Shown here piece by piece: positions 1 through 7,982 of a stretch of 19,513 nucleotides of DNA. Under the pieces are notes generated by a model. It was not told the DNA's origin. It saw only the letters and a list, made by a program, of their open reading frames with translations, and made no database searches. The translations under genes were made by a program, and so were the position numbers. Every line of letters starts with the position of its first letter. The stretch's first letter is position 1. The DNA comes from an uncultured Halioglobus sp. (lineage in GTDB: Bacteria; Pseudomonadota; Gammaproteobacteria; Pseudomonadales; Halieaceae): NCBI GenBank assembly GCA_905480565.1, contig CAJQQW010000280.1:1-19513 (forward strand). The letters are read 5' to 3'.

Positions 1-1526
1 AAGAAGGCGCTTTAGGTCTCAGCGACGAGAACACCAAATTAATCGACCTCAAAGGAAAGGCACTTTTACCCGGTTTTGTAGATCCTCATAGCCACGTTAA
101 TGGCGTCGGACTGCAGGCTATGGTCGCCAACGTGCTGCCGCCGCCTGATGGGCAGGCGAAGACAGTGGATGATTTGGTCAGCCTGCTCTCCGACGCTAAA
201 TCTGATCCTAGATACGCGCCCTTCATCGAAAGTACCGGTATTATCATGGGATTTGGCTTCGATGACGCAGAACTCGACCGCTACCCGCTTGCCTCGGATC
301 TAGACAAAGTGAGCAAGGACAAACCGGTTATCATTATCCATACCTCGGGGCACCTCAGCGTCATTAACAGCGTCGCAATGTCGATGTTTGGCATCACCCC
401 CGAGAGTAAAAATCCGCAAGGCGGCGTCATCCGGCGCAAACCCGGCTCTATGGAACCGGACGGCGTCCTGGAAGAAAATGCACACTTCAATGTGTTGTTT
501 GCAATGATGAGTCAATTTGACGAACAGCTGCAGGATGAAATGCTGGAGGCGGGACAGCGATTTTATGCGCGCTATGGCTACACCACAGTGCAGGAGGGCC
601 GTTCCAGCCAGCAAGCCTATGACACCATGGTACGCGCGGCCCAGAGGAACGCGCTTCTGCTGGACCTCGTCGCGTACGCCGATTTCGTTTCAAGTCCTGA
701 AATTATGACTTCCCCGTTTCTGAGCAGAAAATATTATAATCGCTTTCGTGTTGGCGGCACAAAACTCAACTTCGATGGTTCGCCTCAGGGAAAAACAGCC
801 TGGCTCTCAGAACCTTACTTCAAGCCGCCAGAAGGCCAGCCCGAGACATATCTCGGGTATCCAACGTTCACCGACGAGCAGGCCAACAAGCTCATGGAAA
901 CTGCTTTTGAAAACAATTGGCAGGTACTGACACACGCCAATGGTGACGCCGCGATTGAGCAATTTATAGGAGCGGTAGACGCGGCCACTGAAAAGCATGG
1001 CAAATCTGACAGGCGCACCGTGCTCATTCATGGCCAGACTATTCGGCAGGACCAGATTGACCGCCTCAAGGATCTGGATATTTTTCCCTCACTCTATCCG
1101 ATGCATACATTTTATTGGGGCGACTGGCATGCTGATTCCGTACTGGGTCAACCAAGAGCTGATTTCATATCACCCACTCAGGCTATTCTCGACGCAGGGC
1201 TTGTTTTCAGTACTCATCACGATGCTCCGGTTGCACTTCCAAGCTCCTTCAGGGTGCTGGACGCCACTGTGAATAGAACGACGCGAAGCAAAAAGATTCT
1301 TGGCGAGGACCAGCGAGTTGACCCCTACACTGCGCTTCGGGCAATGACGGTTTGGCCTGCGCATCAGTACTTCGAAGAGGACACCAAGGGTAGTCTTGAA
1401 ACAGGTAAACAGGCAGATTTTGTGATTCTTAATGCTAATCCATTGAAAGTACCCCGCGCCGAACTTATTGATCTCGTGGTTGATCAGACTATCAGTCGCG
1501 GAGAGCCTGTCTACCAGCTGAATTAG
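1..1526 (+). CDS. Amidohydrolase family 3 (YtcJ-like), 5' end missing
   Basis: The frame is open from the window edge (first full codon at 3), so the start lies upstream. About 507 residues are visible. Near the beginning the translation reads LLPGFVDPHSH, the first metal-binding HxH motif of the amidohydrolase superfamily. Further on are HANGDAAIEQF (about 925-975), a histidine-bearing strand typical of YtcJ-type enzymes, and STHHDAPV (about 1210-1235), which fits the late metal-ligand region with its Asp. The C-terminus ends in the usual GKQADFVIL segment of the composite beta-sandwich domain. Members hydrolyse C-N bonds of amides or cyclic imides, and most have no known substrate. The exported or cytoplasmic location cannot be judged without the N-terminus. 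The neighbouring uptake receptor and oxidoreductases suggest a catabolic role, but this is inference. Family assignment is secure; substrate is unknown. Confidence 0.93.
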   Translation, partial: EGALGLSDENTKLIDLKGKALLPGFVDPHSHVNGVGLQAMVANVLPPPDGQAKTVDDLVSLLSDAKSDPRYAPFIESTGIIMGFGFDDAELDRYPLASDLDKVSKDKPVIIIHTSGHLSVINSVAMSMFGITPESKNPQGGVIRRKPGSMEPDGVLEENAHFNVLFAMMSQFDEQLQDEMLEAGQRFYARYGYTTVQEGRSSQQAYDTMVRAAQRNALLLDLVAYADFVSSPEIMTSPFLSRKYYNRFRVGGTKLNFDGSPQGKTAWLSEPYFKPPEGQPETYLGYPTFTDEQANKLMETAFENNWQVLTHANGDAAIEQFIGAVDAATEKHGKSDRRTVLIHGQTIRQDQIDRLKDLDIFPSLYPMHTFYWGDWHADSVLGQPRADFISPTQAILDAGLVFSTHHDAPVALPSSFRVLDATVNRTTRSKKILGEDQRVDPYTALRAMTVWPAHQYFEEDTKGSLETGKQADFVILNANPLKVPRAELIDLVVDQTISRGEPVYQLN

Positions 1527-1605
1527 GGGCTACCTGGCAAACGGCTTTTACTGTATCGCCTCTTCTACGCGCATCGGTCTGAAGCAAGCGCGCTGAGTAA
1601 TGGCG

Positions 1606-1635
1606 CTTGATCCCGGATCAAGAAGGGGTATTTTT
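1606..1635 (+). terminator. Possible terminator of the amidohydrolase transcript
   Basis: Arms CTTGAT and ATCAAG enclose a CCCGG loop at 1606-1622. After an AAGGGGTA gap comes a run of five T. The T-run is displaced from the stem, so this is a weak intrinsic terminator at best; a palindromic protein-binding site is the alternative. Confidence 0.3.
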
Positions 1636-1807
1636 CTGGTCTTGACTGCGCAGTGTAACTGCTGACTTTCTCAAAACATCAATCTGTCTTCATGAGCTGC
1701 GTGCCACAGTAAAGAGATTAACGACGTAAAAACGGTACAAAAATCGAAGTTGGCCTGGAGTACTGTCATGCAGCATTACTCCATCTTTGTAGGAAGTGTT
1801 TGGTCGC

Positions 1808-1827
1808 GGCCTGATATTTATCAGGCC
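1808..1827 (-). terminator. Hairpin just downstream of the META lipoprotein gene
   Basis: GGCCTGATA and TATCAGGCC form a perfect 9-bp inverted repeat with a 2-nt centre (8-bp stem with a 4-nt loop if folded). It lies 8 bp beyond the stop codon of the minus-strand META gene. No T-run follows on either strand, so it may be a Rho-independent-like or mRNA-stabilising 3' hairpin instead of a classical terminator. Confidence 0.4.
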
Positions 1828-1835
1828 TGTGAATG

Positions 1836-2291
1836 CTACTTTCGAGCTTGCACGTGTTTGGCAGATTGAAAGACCGTTCGGCCTCGAGCGTCCAGCATCA
1901 GGAGCAGCCCCTGCTCAATTTTCCACTCCACGACATCACTGACGGCCCCCAGAAAACGCCTCTCTTGCTCCTCTAACGAGCCAATGCAAAACCGCCGAGT
2001 CGTCACGAAATCAGACAGAGTGACCCGACCCCGGGAGGCCTCGTATTTACCCGTAAATTGATTGCAGCTGGCATTACCACTCAGCCTCCCATTCTCACCA
2101 AAAAGGAAATATGCAGGACTGCGATCAATGACCGGACGTTCATGAATATACTCAACATACCACGGATCATCAGATACATTTTGCTCGACAAGAGCCCCGT
2201 CATCAACGCTGCTCATGGTGCACGCGGCCGCAGCAAGTAAAATAGTGAGTGCCAGAAGCAAGTTGAAAAATGAAACCGTTTGTGAATACAC
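1836..2291 (-). CDS. META-domain (HslJ-like) lipoprotein
   Basis: A 151-residue protein. Residues 1-24 form a lipoprotein signal: a hydrophobic stretch ending LAAAAC with the lipid-anchor Cys at 24. The rest matches the META domain, with a gene-specific form of the FGENGRLSGNASCNQFTGKY core at about residues 65-84, then the TTRRFC segment, the E-rich helix and a final strand pair. META proteins such as HslJ sit in the cell envelope; their biochemical role is poorly defined and HslJ is linked to novobiocin resistance. The start is a GTG, chosen because TAGGA lies 6 nt upstream and the signal peptide starts right after it. It is 69 bp downstream of the TetR gene on the same strand, so the two may share a transcript. 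Confidence 0.85.
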   Translation of the reverse strand: MYSQTVSFFNLLLALTILLAAAACTMSSVDDGALVEQNVSDDPWYVEYIHERPVIDRSPAYFLFGENGRLSGNASCNQFTGKYEASRGRVTLSDFVTTRRFCIGSLEEQERRFLGAVSDVVEWKIEQGLLLMLDARGRTVFQSAKHVQARK

Positions 2292-2360
2292 CGTTATTCC
2301 TAAGTCAATACGCTAAACGCAGTGAGCGCTCATAAATCTCGCGATACATCTGTGGCCAAC

Positions 2361-3014
2361 TTAGTTATCAGTATTAATCAACATCGAGACCAGCATGTCG
2401 GCGTGCGCCTCAACCATCCTCTCCTCACAGGGGTCTACCTGAAAGAGTTCCTGGCACTCAGAAGCGAATGAGAAGATTGTCGAGGTAGCACTAATCATTA
2501 TGTAGTACCAATGAATGAACGCCTCTCTGTCAAGCCCCCGGGTTTCTTTGACCAGCTTTTCCATAGCCGCGGTTGCAGGACGAATATGGTTATCAATCAT
2601 GTAGTGCATACGCCAGCTGTTTTGCGTTGCCTCCTGGCTCATCAAACGGCTAAGTTCAGGGTGCCGAGCATGAAAGTAGACGTAGAAACGTACTATGAAT
2701 CCCAGTCGCTCGCTACTCGACATTTCCCTCAAAACCGCCAGCCTCTGATCAAACTCGGACTTCATCACACCATAGATGGCATCAACGACAGCTTTCCAGA
2801 GCGTTTCCTTATCGTTGAAGTGATAGGCCAACAAGTTACGTTTGACACCAGCGACAGTCTCAATCTCCCTCGCTGACACGCCCTCGAAACCCTGTCTGGA
2901 AAAAAGCTCTTTGCCTGCCTCTATAAGCTTGGAGCGCGTTATCTCAGCTCGCTCCTGAGTCCGGCGGACGCGTTTTTTAGGCACGGCAACGCGTTCTGAC
3001 GGGGTATGCGTCAT
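2361..3014 (-). CDS. TetR/AcrR-family transcriptional regulator
   Basis: 217 residues, a usual length for the family. After a basic N-terminal tail (KKRVRRTQERAE), residues about 27-73 form the TetR helix-turn-helix: ELFSRQGFEGVSAREI, then AGVKRNLLAYHFNDKETLW, which contains the typical YHF...K recognition end. The C-terminal part is all-helical, the ligand-binding and dimerisation region, and its ligand cannot be read from sequence. AGGG lies 7 nt before the ATG. The gene is divergent from the TonB-dependent receptor, with a 225-bp shared intergenic region carrying a 17-bp inverted repeat over the receptor's predicted -35 box. By analogy with the family it probably represses the receptor and itself until a ligand is bound. 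This regulatory target is inference. Confidence 0.93.
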   Translation of the reverse strand: MTHTPSERVAVPKKRVRRTQERAEITRSKLIEAGKELFSRQGFEGVSAREIETVAGVKRNLLAYHFNDKETLWKAVVDAIYGVMKSEFDQRLAVLREMSSSERLGFIVRFYVYFHARHPELSRLMSQEATQNSWRMHYMIDNHIRPATAAMEKLVKETRGLDREAFIHWYYIMISATSTIFSFASECQELFQVDPCEERMVEAHADMLVSMLINTDN

Positions 3015-3098
3015 GATTGAACCCTTTTCCTTCCAGCAAGTGCGCCAGGCATGGTTATCCGCATTGGGTTGCCGCCGCTCAAAATATTTATCCTGCCA

Positions 3099-3115
3099 TA
3101 TAGTTGTTGACTATA
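3099..3115. promoter_or_regulatory. Candidate TetR operator (17-bp inverted repeat)
   Basis: Arms TATAGT and ACTATA flank a TGTTG centre, a perfect 6+5+6 inverted repeat in the divergent TetR/receptor intergenic region. Its right half covers the TTGACT -35 box at 3107-3112. Binding here would block polymerase, which is the normal way TetR repressors act. I see no second full copy of this repeat in the window. Confidence 0.55.
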
Positions 3116-3135
3116 CAATTTTCAGGATTTATATT
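3107..3135 (+). promoter_or_regulatory. Predicted sigma70 promoter of the TonB-dependent receptor
   Basis: TTGACT at 3107-3112, a 17-nt spacer and TATATT at 3130-3135 match the sigma70 consensus in 5 of 6 positions in each box with ideal spacing. The start site would fall near 3142, giving a leader of about 100 nt before the ATG at 3240. Confidence 0.6.
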
Positions 3136-3239
3136 TGTCGTCAATCAAGTTTATAGGCGTTCTACACAGTAGACTGCATACGCATGCATGCTGGCACGCC
3201 GACGCCGCCAGTGGCTACCCATAACGCAGAGAATCAAAC

Positions 3240-5699
3240 ATGCATCGATCCGACCGCAGATTAAGCAAACAAATGTTCGTCGCTATCGCCGCCCTATGGA
3301 CCGGTATTACCGGCGCACGCGCTGAAGCGGTTCTTGAAGAGGTGGTAGTAACCGCTAATAAGCGAGAATCCAATCTGATGGATACCGCAGCAGCTGTCAG
3401 TTCATTTGACGCCTCCACGCTAAACGAACTGGGCATTGATAATCAGTATGACCTCGCTGGCTATACACCCTCGCTAAATATCGCTCCCAGCAGGGTTGCC
3501 ATCCGGGGCGTCGGTCGGCCCAATCTAGCACTGGGCTCTGACCCGGGGGTTGGCATTTACTGGGACGGGGTATACACCACAGAGACAGACCTATTCAACT
3601 TTTCTAATTTTCTGGATATCGAACGCATCGAGGTTGTGCGTGGTCCACAGGGCACCCTGTATGGGCGCAATTCGATTGGCGGCGCATTAAACCTCTACAG
3701 CATTCAGCCCAATACCGAGGAGTGGGGCGGCAAGGTCATTGGAGAGCTGGGCAATTATGACTACTGGGTTGCACAGGGCTTGGCCAGCGGACCAATTACT
3801 GAAAAACTGTCTGCGTTGGTTGCCTTGTCTCAAATCAAACGCGATGGATTCCAAAGAGATATCTATTCAGGCAACGAGTACGATGACCGCGATAATTTCT
3901 ATGGCACGATTACACTGGCTCACCAAACTACCGACCGCTGGCACAATAGCATCAAAGCCAGCAGCGCTGACTCTAACTTTCATCAGGATGCTGGCTACAT
4001 TCTTACTCCCTACAATACGGGTTTAGTGCAAGAAGTCTTCAACACCAGCCCGCCGGGAGAACAGCTTAACTTTGTTAGCACCTATCCGGGCAACAGCTTT
4101 GTCAATCCCAACCAGGGAATGACCGTCGAGAACCCCGCGCTGCAGGGCGATGCCGAGAGAGTTGCGGTAGACACCGTGCCCTCAACTGATAACGATCGGG
4201 ATTCCTATGTCTTTATCAGCGAATTAGATATGGATAACTATTCGTTGAAATATACGGCGGGCTACTCAGAGTTCAGGTACAAGCGGATAAACGATGGTGA
4301 TGTGACAAATGCTCGAGACTCCGGACTCGATTACAGCCAGATGCCACTATCAGCATTCGGCGGCGCAACAGTGGATCAATTTACCGGCTTTGCGCTGACT
4401 CCATCCATTGTCTCCGAGCCTTACAAACAGGCCGCGGATACGTGGTCACATGAGTTACAGCTCATCACCGCACTAGACGCCCCCTTCAACTATATTGCAG
4501 GCCTGTATTACTTCGACACCAAAGAGACACAGCGGCTATCCTACATAGAGAACAACAGCGAACTGGTGGCAAATTACGCTTTTCTCGGCAGCCTTGCAGG
4601 CCTGCCGACCGACCCTGACGGCGTTCTCTACAGCGGGGAGGGCAAACTGGAAACCACCTCTTACGCCGCCTATGGCCAGATAAACTGGGATTGGACAGCC
4701 AGCACAATGCTGACTTTCGGCCTGCGTTACTCCTATGATGAGAAGAAGGCACGAGACAGTACCTATGTCCAGTGGGTCATACCCGACAACGCCACAAATC
4801 CCACCACCGACCCCACCACGGTTAACAGAAACGATAAGGAAAACTGGGACAAGCCGACCTGGCGTCTAGGTATTGACCATATTCTCTCCGACGATCATTT
4901 CCTTTATGCCGTAGTGTCCTCAGGTTACCGGTCGGGGGGATACAACCTGCTCGCACCGAATGAGGACGCGGCCCTAGACACCGTAAATCCCGAAGAACTG
5001 ATCTCATATGAAGTGGGGTATAAGGGTACTCTGCTTAATCAGCGGTTGAATCTTACGTCGGCGGTTTACTACTACGACTACGATGACCTGCAAGTACTGA
5101 ACGTTCAAACCACCAATGGTGTAAGCGTAGCGACTTACGAGAACGCCGCAGACGCAACTGCCTGGGGTATTGAGAATGAAATCAGCGTCTTGCTTACAGA
5201 CAATCTATTTCTGGGCGCAATGCACTCCTACAACAACTCTGAATACGGCGACTACAGCTCGATTGACAGCACCGCATGTAACCTTGGCCCCGAACGTACG
5301 GGCGATATATCCGACCCCCTTTGCACGACTGCACTTGATCTCAGTGGCAATGAGTTTCCTCTTTCGCCGGAACACAAGGCCTCCGCCTATCTAACATACC
5401 AGTGGAATCTCTTGACACTGGATTGGAGTGCAACCCTCGGGTACCAATACACTGGCAGTCAGCAACTTACCCCATTCAACAATAGCTTATACGACAAGTT
5501 GGATAGCTATGACCGTTGGGACTTACGCATGAATGTTGCTGATACAGAACTTAAATGGGAGATCACCGCCTTTATACAGAACATTACTGATGACCGAGAA
5601 GAGATATTCCGGCCACGACCAAGCCCTGTATCCGGGCTGGCTGCCTCTACGCTGAGCGATCCGCGGACCTATGGGCTAAAGCTCACTTATAACTTTTAG
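3240..5699 (+). CDS. TonB-dependent outer-membrane receptor
   Basis: 819 residues. Residues 1-28 are a signal peptide ending ARA, followed directly by a TonB box (LEEVVVTA, about 32-39). The plug domain carries VAIRGVGRPN, GVGIYWDGVY and ERIEVVRGPQGTLYGRNSIGGALN, all hallmark plug motifs. The remaining 600 or so residues are beta-barrel sequence with alternating aromatic strands and a C-terminal Phe (LTYNF) for BAM-dependent assembly. Such receptors import scarce ligands across the outer membrane with TonB/ExbBD energy. The type with EEVVVTA and a GVGIYWDGVY plug segment is common in proteobacteria that take up siderophores, carbohydrates or hydrophobic organics, so the ligand is open. The Shine-Dalgarno is weak (AGAGAA); the start is supported by the positively charged signal-peptide n-region. 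Control by the divergent TetR gene is likely. Confidence 0.95.
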   Translation: MHRSDRRLSKQMFVAIAALWTGITGARAEAVLEEVVVTANKRESNLMDTAAAVSSFDASTLNELGIDNQYDLAGYTPSLNIAPSRVAIRGVGRPNLALGSDPGVGIYWDGVYTTETDLFNFSNFLDIERIEVVRGPQGTLYGRNSIGGALNLYSIQPNTEEWGGKVIGELGNYDYWVAQGLASGPITEKLSALVALSQIKRDGFQRDIYSGNEYDDRDNFYGTITLAHQTTDRWHNSIKASSADSNFHQDAGYILTPYNTGLVQEVFNTSPPGEQLNFVSTYPGNSFVNPNQGMTVENPALQGDAERVAVDTVPSTDNDRDSYVFISELDMDNYSLKYTAGYSEFRYKRINDGDVTNARDSGLDYSQMPLSAFGGATVDQFTGFALTPSIVSEPYKQAADTWSHELQLITALDAPFNYIAGLYYFDTKETQRLSYIENNSELVANYAFLGSLAGLPTDPDGVLYSGEGKLETTSYAAYGQINWDWTASTMLTFGLRYSYDEKKARDSTYVQWVIPDNATNPTTDPTTVNRNDKENWDKPTWRLGIDHILSDDHFLYAVVSSGYRSGGYNLLAPNEDAALDTVNPEELISYEVGYKGTLLNQRLNLTSAVYYYDYDDLQVLNVQTTNGVSVATYENAADATAWGIENEISVLLTDNLFLGAMHSYNNSEYGDYSSIDSTACNLGPERTGDISDPLCTTALDLSGNEFPLSPEHKASAYLTYQWNLLTLDWSATLGYQYTGSQQLTPFNNSLYDKLDSYDRWDLRMNVADTELKWEITAFIQNITDDREEIFRPRPSPVSGLAASTLSDPRTYGLKLTYNF

Positions 5700-5745
5700 G
5701 GATCGACCAATGAAAATGCGGGGATCCAGGATTTTTAAGAGCCCG

Positions 5746-6852
5746 CTATGACAGTGTCGCCAGCGACTCGCTGTTAAAACTATTTATAGATTCTGTTCGT
5801 CCCTCGAGAACTTTATTGGGCCACTCAGGGTCTTGCAGCAGAGCGCGACCAACAGCGACCAAATCAAACTCGCCCTTCTCAAGCCGGGAGAGCAGATCAT
5901 CAATCGCTCGGGTCTCACTCGATTCGTTCATCGCGATCGCACCGATGAAATCTGCGCTAAGCCCTACTGAACCGACAGTAATAGAGGTTTTTCCTGTGAG
6001 CTTTTTAGTCCAGCCAGCGAGATTCAAATCACTGCCGTCGAATTCCGACTCCCAATAACGCCGAGTTGAGCAGTGAAAGCCGTCAAGGCCCGCATCAACA
6101 AGCGGCTGCAGGAATAGTTCCAACTCTTGGGGTGTAGTCGCCAACTTTGCCTCGAAGTCTTGCTGTTTCCACTGGGAGTAACGCAAGATAATAGGGAAAT
6201 CTGGTCCCGTAGCCGCTCTTGCAGCCCTGATAATTTCAGCCGCAAAGCGGCCACGATTATCCATGCTCCCGCCGAATGCATCTCTGCGCTCGTTCAGGCC
6301 TTCCCAGAAAAACTGGTCGATGAGATAGCCATGCGCGCCATGAATTTCGATGCCATCAAAACCAAGGCGCTGTGCATCCGCTGCCGCATCGGCAAAGCTG
6401 CCTATAACTCGATCAATATGTTCACCTGTCATTGGCTCGGAAACTTGCTTTCCAGGTACCTGCAACCCCGACGGACTGGCGCTGGGCGTGTCGGGATTAT
6501 TCATTTTTGCGGGATTACGAGCACTTCCAACATGCCAGAGCTGTGGAAAAATCTTGCCGCCCTCGCCGTGCACCTCCTCGACGACTTTTTTCCAGCCTGC
6601 CAGTGCTTCTTCTCCATGAAAGGTCGGAATATTTTCTCCCATAGAGGCAACCGCATCATTAACCGTAGTTCCCTCGGTAACGATCAAACCGGTACCGCCC
6701 GCTGCTCGGCGCTTGTAATAAGCTGCGACGTCATCGTCCGGTACTCCGTGCGGGGAGAACTCACGAGTCATAGGAGCCATGACAATGCGATTTTCGAGTG
6801 TAAGCTTGTTCAGCGTATAGGCGCTAAAAAGACTGTCTAGCGGTTTGCTCAT
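5746..6852 (-). CDS. NADH:flavin oxidoreductase / Old Yellow Enzyme family
   Basis: About 368 residues forming an FMN-binding TIM barrel. The N-terminus has LENRIVMAPMTR. The FMN/substrate-contacting motif IHGAHGYLIDQFFW is in the middle, giving the His-x-x-His pair that anchors the substrate carbonyl. It is followed by NERRDAFGGSMDNRGRF, typical of the family. Near the end GSVGLS and LVAVGRALLQDPEW form the phosphate-binding region. OYE enzymes reduce the C=C bond of activated enones; related members act on steroid enones, nitroesters or cyclic ketones. No iron-sulfur or FAD extension is present, so it is a single-domain cytoplasmic enzyme. Two consecutive ATGs exist (6855 and 6852); AAGGA sits 3 nt before the first and 6 nt before the second, so the second is preferred. 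The gene converges on the receptor gene with a 46-bp gap. Confidence 0.93.
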   Translation of the reverse strand: MSKPLDSLFSAYTLNKLTLENRIVMAPMTREFSPHGVPDDDVAAYYKRRAAGGTGLIVTEGTTVNDAVASMGENIPTFHGEEALAGWKKVVEEVHGEGGKIFPQLWHVGSARNPAKMNNPDTPSASPSGLQVPGKQVSEPMTGEHIDRVIGSFADAAADAQRLGFDGIEIHGAHGYLIDQFFWEGLNERRDAFGGSMDNRGRFAAEIIRAARAATGPDFPIILRYSQWKQQDFEAKLATTPQELELFLQPLVDAGLDGFHCSTRRYWESEFDGSDLNLAGWTKKLTGKTSITVGSVGLSADFIGAIAMNESSETRAIDDLLSRLEKGEFDLVAVGRALLQDPEWPNKVLEGRTESINSFNSESLATLS

Positions 6853-6855
6853 CAT

Positions 6856-7342
6856 AAATCCTTGATCGTTTTTTCAAGTGTGGTAATACGTCACTGGGCA
6901 CTATAATCGTTTCACAGCAAACGGGCGCAAGACGTACCAATTTCTCGCTGTTCGAGAGTGTAAACTATTTTTACCGTATTACTATATTGCATAGCTGGCT
7001 TGCGTCATTGCCGTCCGATCTTTTCCAAAACACGTGGCCGTGCATGATCCTGTTCTGCGACAGATAGCGCGGAGTCAAGAGAGCTCATGAAAACAGAACC
7101 AACGGGCCGTGACCGAGCGGCGTTTCTCAAACGCCGCGCTTTGGATTCACCAAAACTGCGCTATTTCGCCCTCTGAAGATTACATATTTAACGTTTATTC
7201 CACTAATGTTAATTGATTTGAAGATGATTTTTAACACGCCTGCCGGTCTCGAGGTAGCGGCATAGCAGCGGCACGATGGGCGTGATAAAGTCCCTGTACC
7301 CATATCTCTTACATGCATTTTCTATGTGAAGTGAGCAGCGTT
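6856..7342. other. Divergent intergenic region between OYE and VOC genes
   Basis: This should hold the promoters of both genes. On the minus strand TATAGT at about 6902-6907 is a possible -10 for the OYE gene, but no convincing -35 stands at the right distance. A strong 9-bp hairpin lies at 7117-7137, followed by a weaker TTTGG/CCAAA one at 7140-7154. A 29-codon ORF, 7087-7176, spans the hairpin; I do not regard it as an established gene. Confidence 0.4.
7117..7137 (+). repeat. Perfect 9-bp stem hairpin in the leader of the VOC gene
   Basis: GCGGCGTTT and AAACGCCGC flank the 3-nt loop CTC. It is about 200 nt upstream of the VOC start. No T-run follows directly (GCTTTGG), so a plain terminator is unlikely. 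A structured leader or a protein-binding dyad are both possible. Confidence 0.5.
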
Positions 7343-7750
7343 ATGAAATCAAGTTTCGACCAGTTCTGTATTAACGTCAGCGATCTCGATCGTTCCATTT
7401 ACTTTTACGAGACTGTGCTTGGTTTCACAATCACTCATCGTATCGAGCAGCCCGGCGGAATGAACGTCACCGAAGTAATTTTTGAGGGTGACAGCGGTAA
7501 CCGCCTGCAAATCGCCTGCCACCATGATCAGACCGGATCAATAGATCATGGCAATGCCTTGTGGAAATTTTACATCAGCACAGACGATTGCGAGGGCCTT
7601 TACAAACGCTGCATAGAGGCGGGGGCGGAGTCCATGGTAGAACCCAAGCGCCTTGATGCGTGGCCGGTGACCGCCGCCTTTGTCAAAGACCCGGATGGCT
7701 ATCAGGTTGAACTTCTGGAACATCATGCCGAGACGCCACCCAATCAGTAG
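7343..7750 (+). CDS. VOC-fold (glyoxalase/bleomycin-resistance superfamily) protein
   Basis: 135 residues with two beta-alpha-beta-beta-beta modules. The first has FCINVSDLDRSIYFYETVLGF and the second ends FVKDPDGYQVELLEH, both standard for lactoylglutathione lyase-like proteins. When I align it by eye to E. coli glyoxalase I, the four metal-ligand positions read Gln, Gln, Lys and Glu instead of His, Glu, His, Glu. Only the last Glu (DPDGYQVELL) is clearly kept. True glyoxalase I activity is therefore doubtful; another VOC function such as isomerase, dioxygenase-like or binding protein is possible. An ATG 10 codons earlier (7313) is in frame but has no ribosome-binding site, and the homologous fold begins just after 7343. 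The function remains unassigned. Confidence 0.85.
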   Translation: MKSSFDQFCINVSDLDRSIYFYETVLGFTITHRIEQPGGMNVTEVIFEGDSGNRLQIACHHDQTGSIDHGNALWKFYISTDDCEGLYKRCIEAGAESMVEPKRLDAWPVTAAFVKDPDGYQVELLEHHAETPPNQ

Positions 7751-7982
7751 TGCCGCGCAAAAGCGCAAAGGCATTACCGGGAAGGCTCTGTTGTCATAAA
7801 TTAATCCTTCTCCATGCAAGCAGAATGCAACACAGGTCTGCAGCTTACCATTTTTGCGTTTTGGTCTGCGCGCCTTCCTCGTCACGGTGATTCTCTGGCG
7901 CATCGAGGGCCGGGAATACCTCGGGCATCCGGTACGCAATTTGCGCTAAACTAGTCTCTCACGCCACTACAGTAGCTGCTAC

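Larger units (their letters stand above)
1527..1835. other. Gene-free intergenic stretch with inverted repeats
   Basis: No open frame here looks coding. It holds three inverted repeats: a 17-bp palindrome at 1606-1622 (CTTGATCC-C-GGATCAAG) followed by a short T-rich stretch, an imperfect hairpin at 1757-1782 (arms GGAGTA/TACTCC) and a strong one at 1808-1827. The region separates two convergent genes, so transcription stop signals are the likeliest content. Confidence 0.5.

Noticed and set aside
2511..2876. 121-codon plus-strand frame inside the TetR gene
   Set aside because: It is the complement of a gene with a clear helix-turn-helix; the translation shows no domain.
6127..6840. 237-codon plus-strand open frame across the OYE gene
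   Set aside because: It is antisense to a clear Old Yellow Enzyme gene, has no recognisable domain and has no ribosome-binding site.
6964..6986. Two ACTAT(A/T) half-sites near the OYE promoter, resembling the TetR operator arm
   Set aside because: They are in direct orientation and wrongly spaced, so they do not form the dyad seen at 3099-3115.
7538..7939. 133-codon minus-strand frame after the VOC gene
   Set aside because: Half of it is antisense to the VOC gene and the rest shows no domain or start signal.
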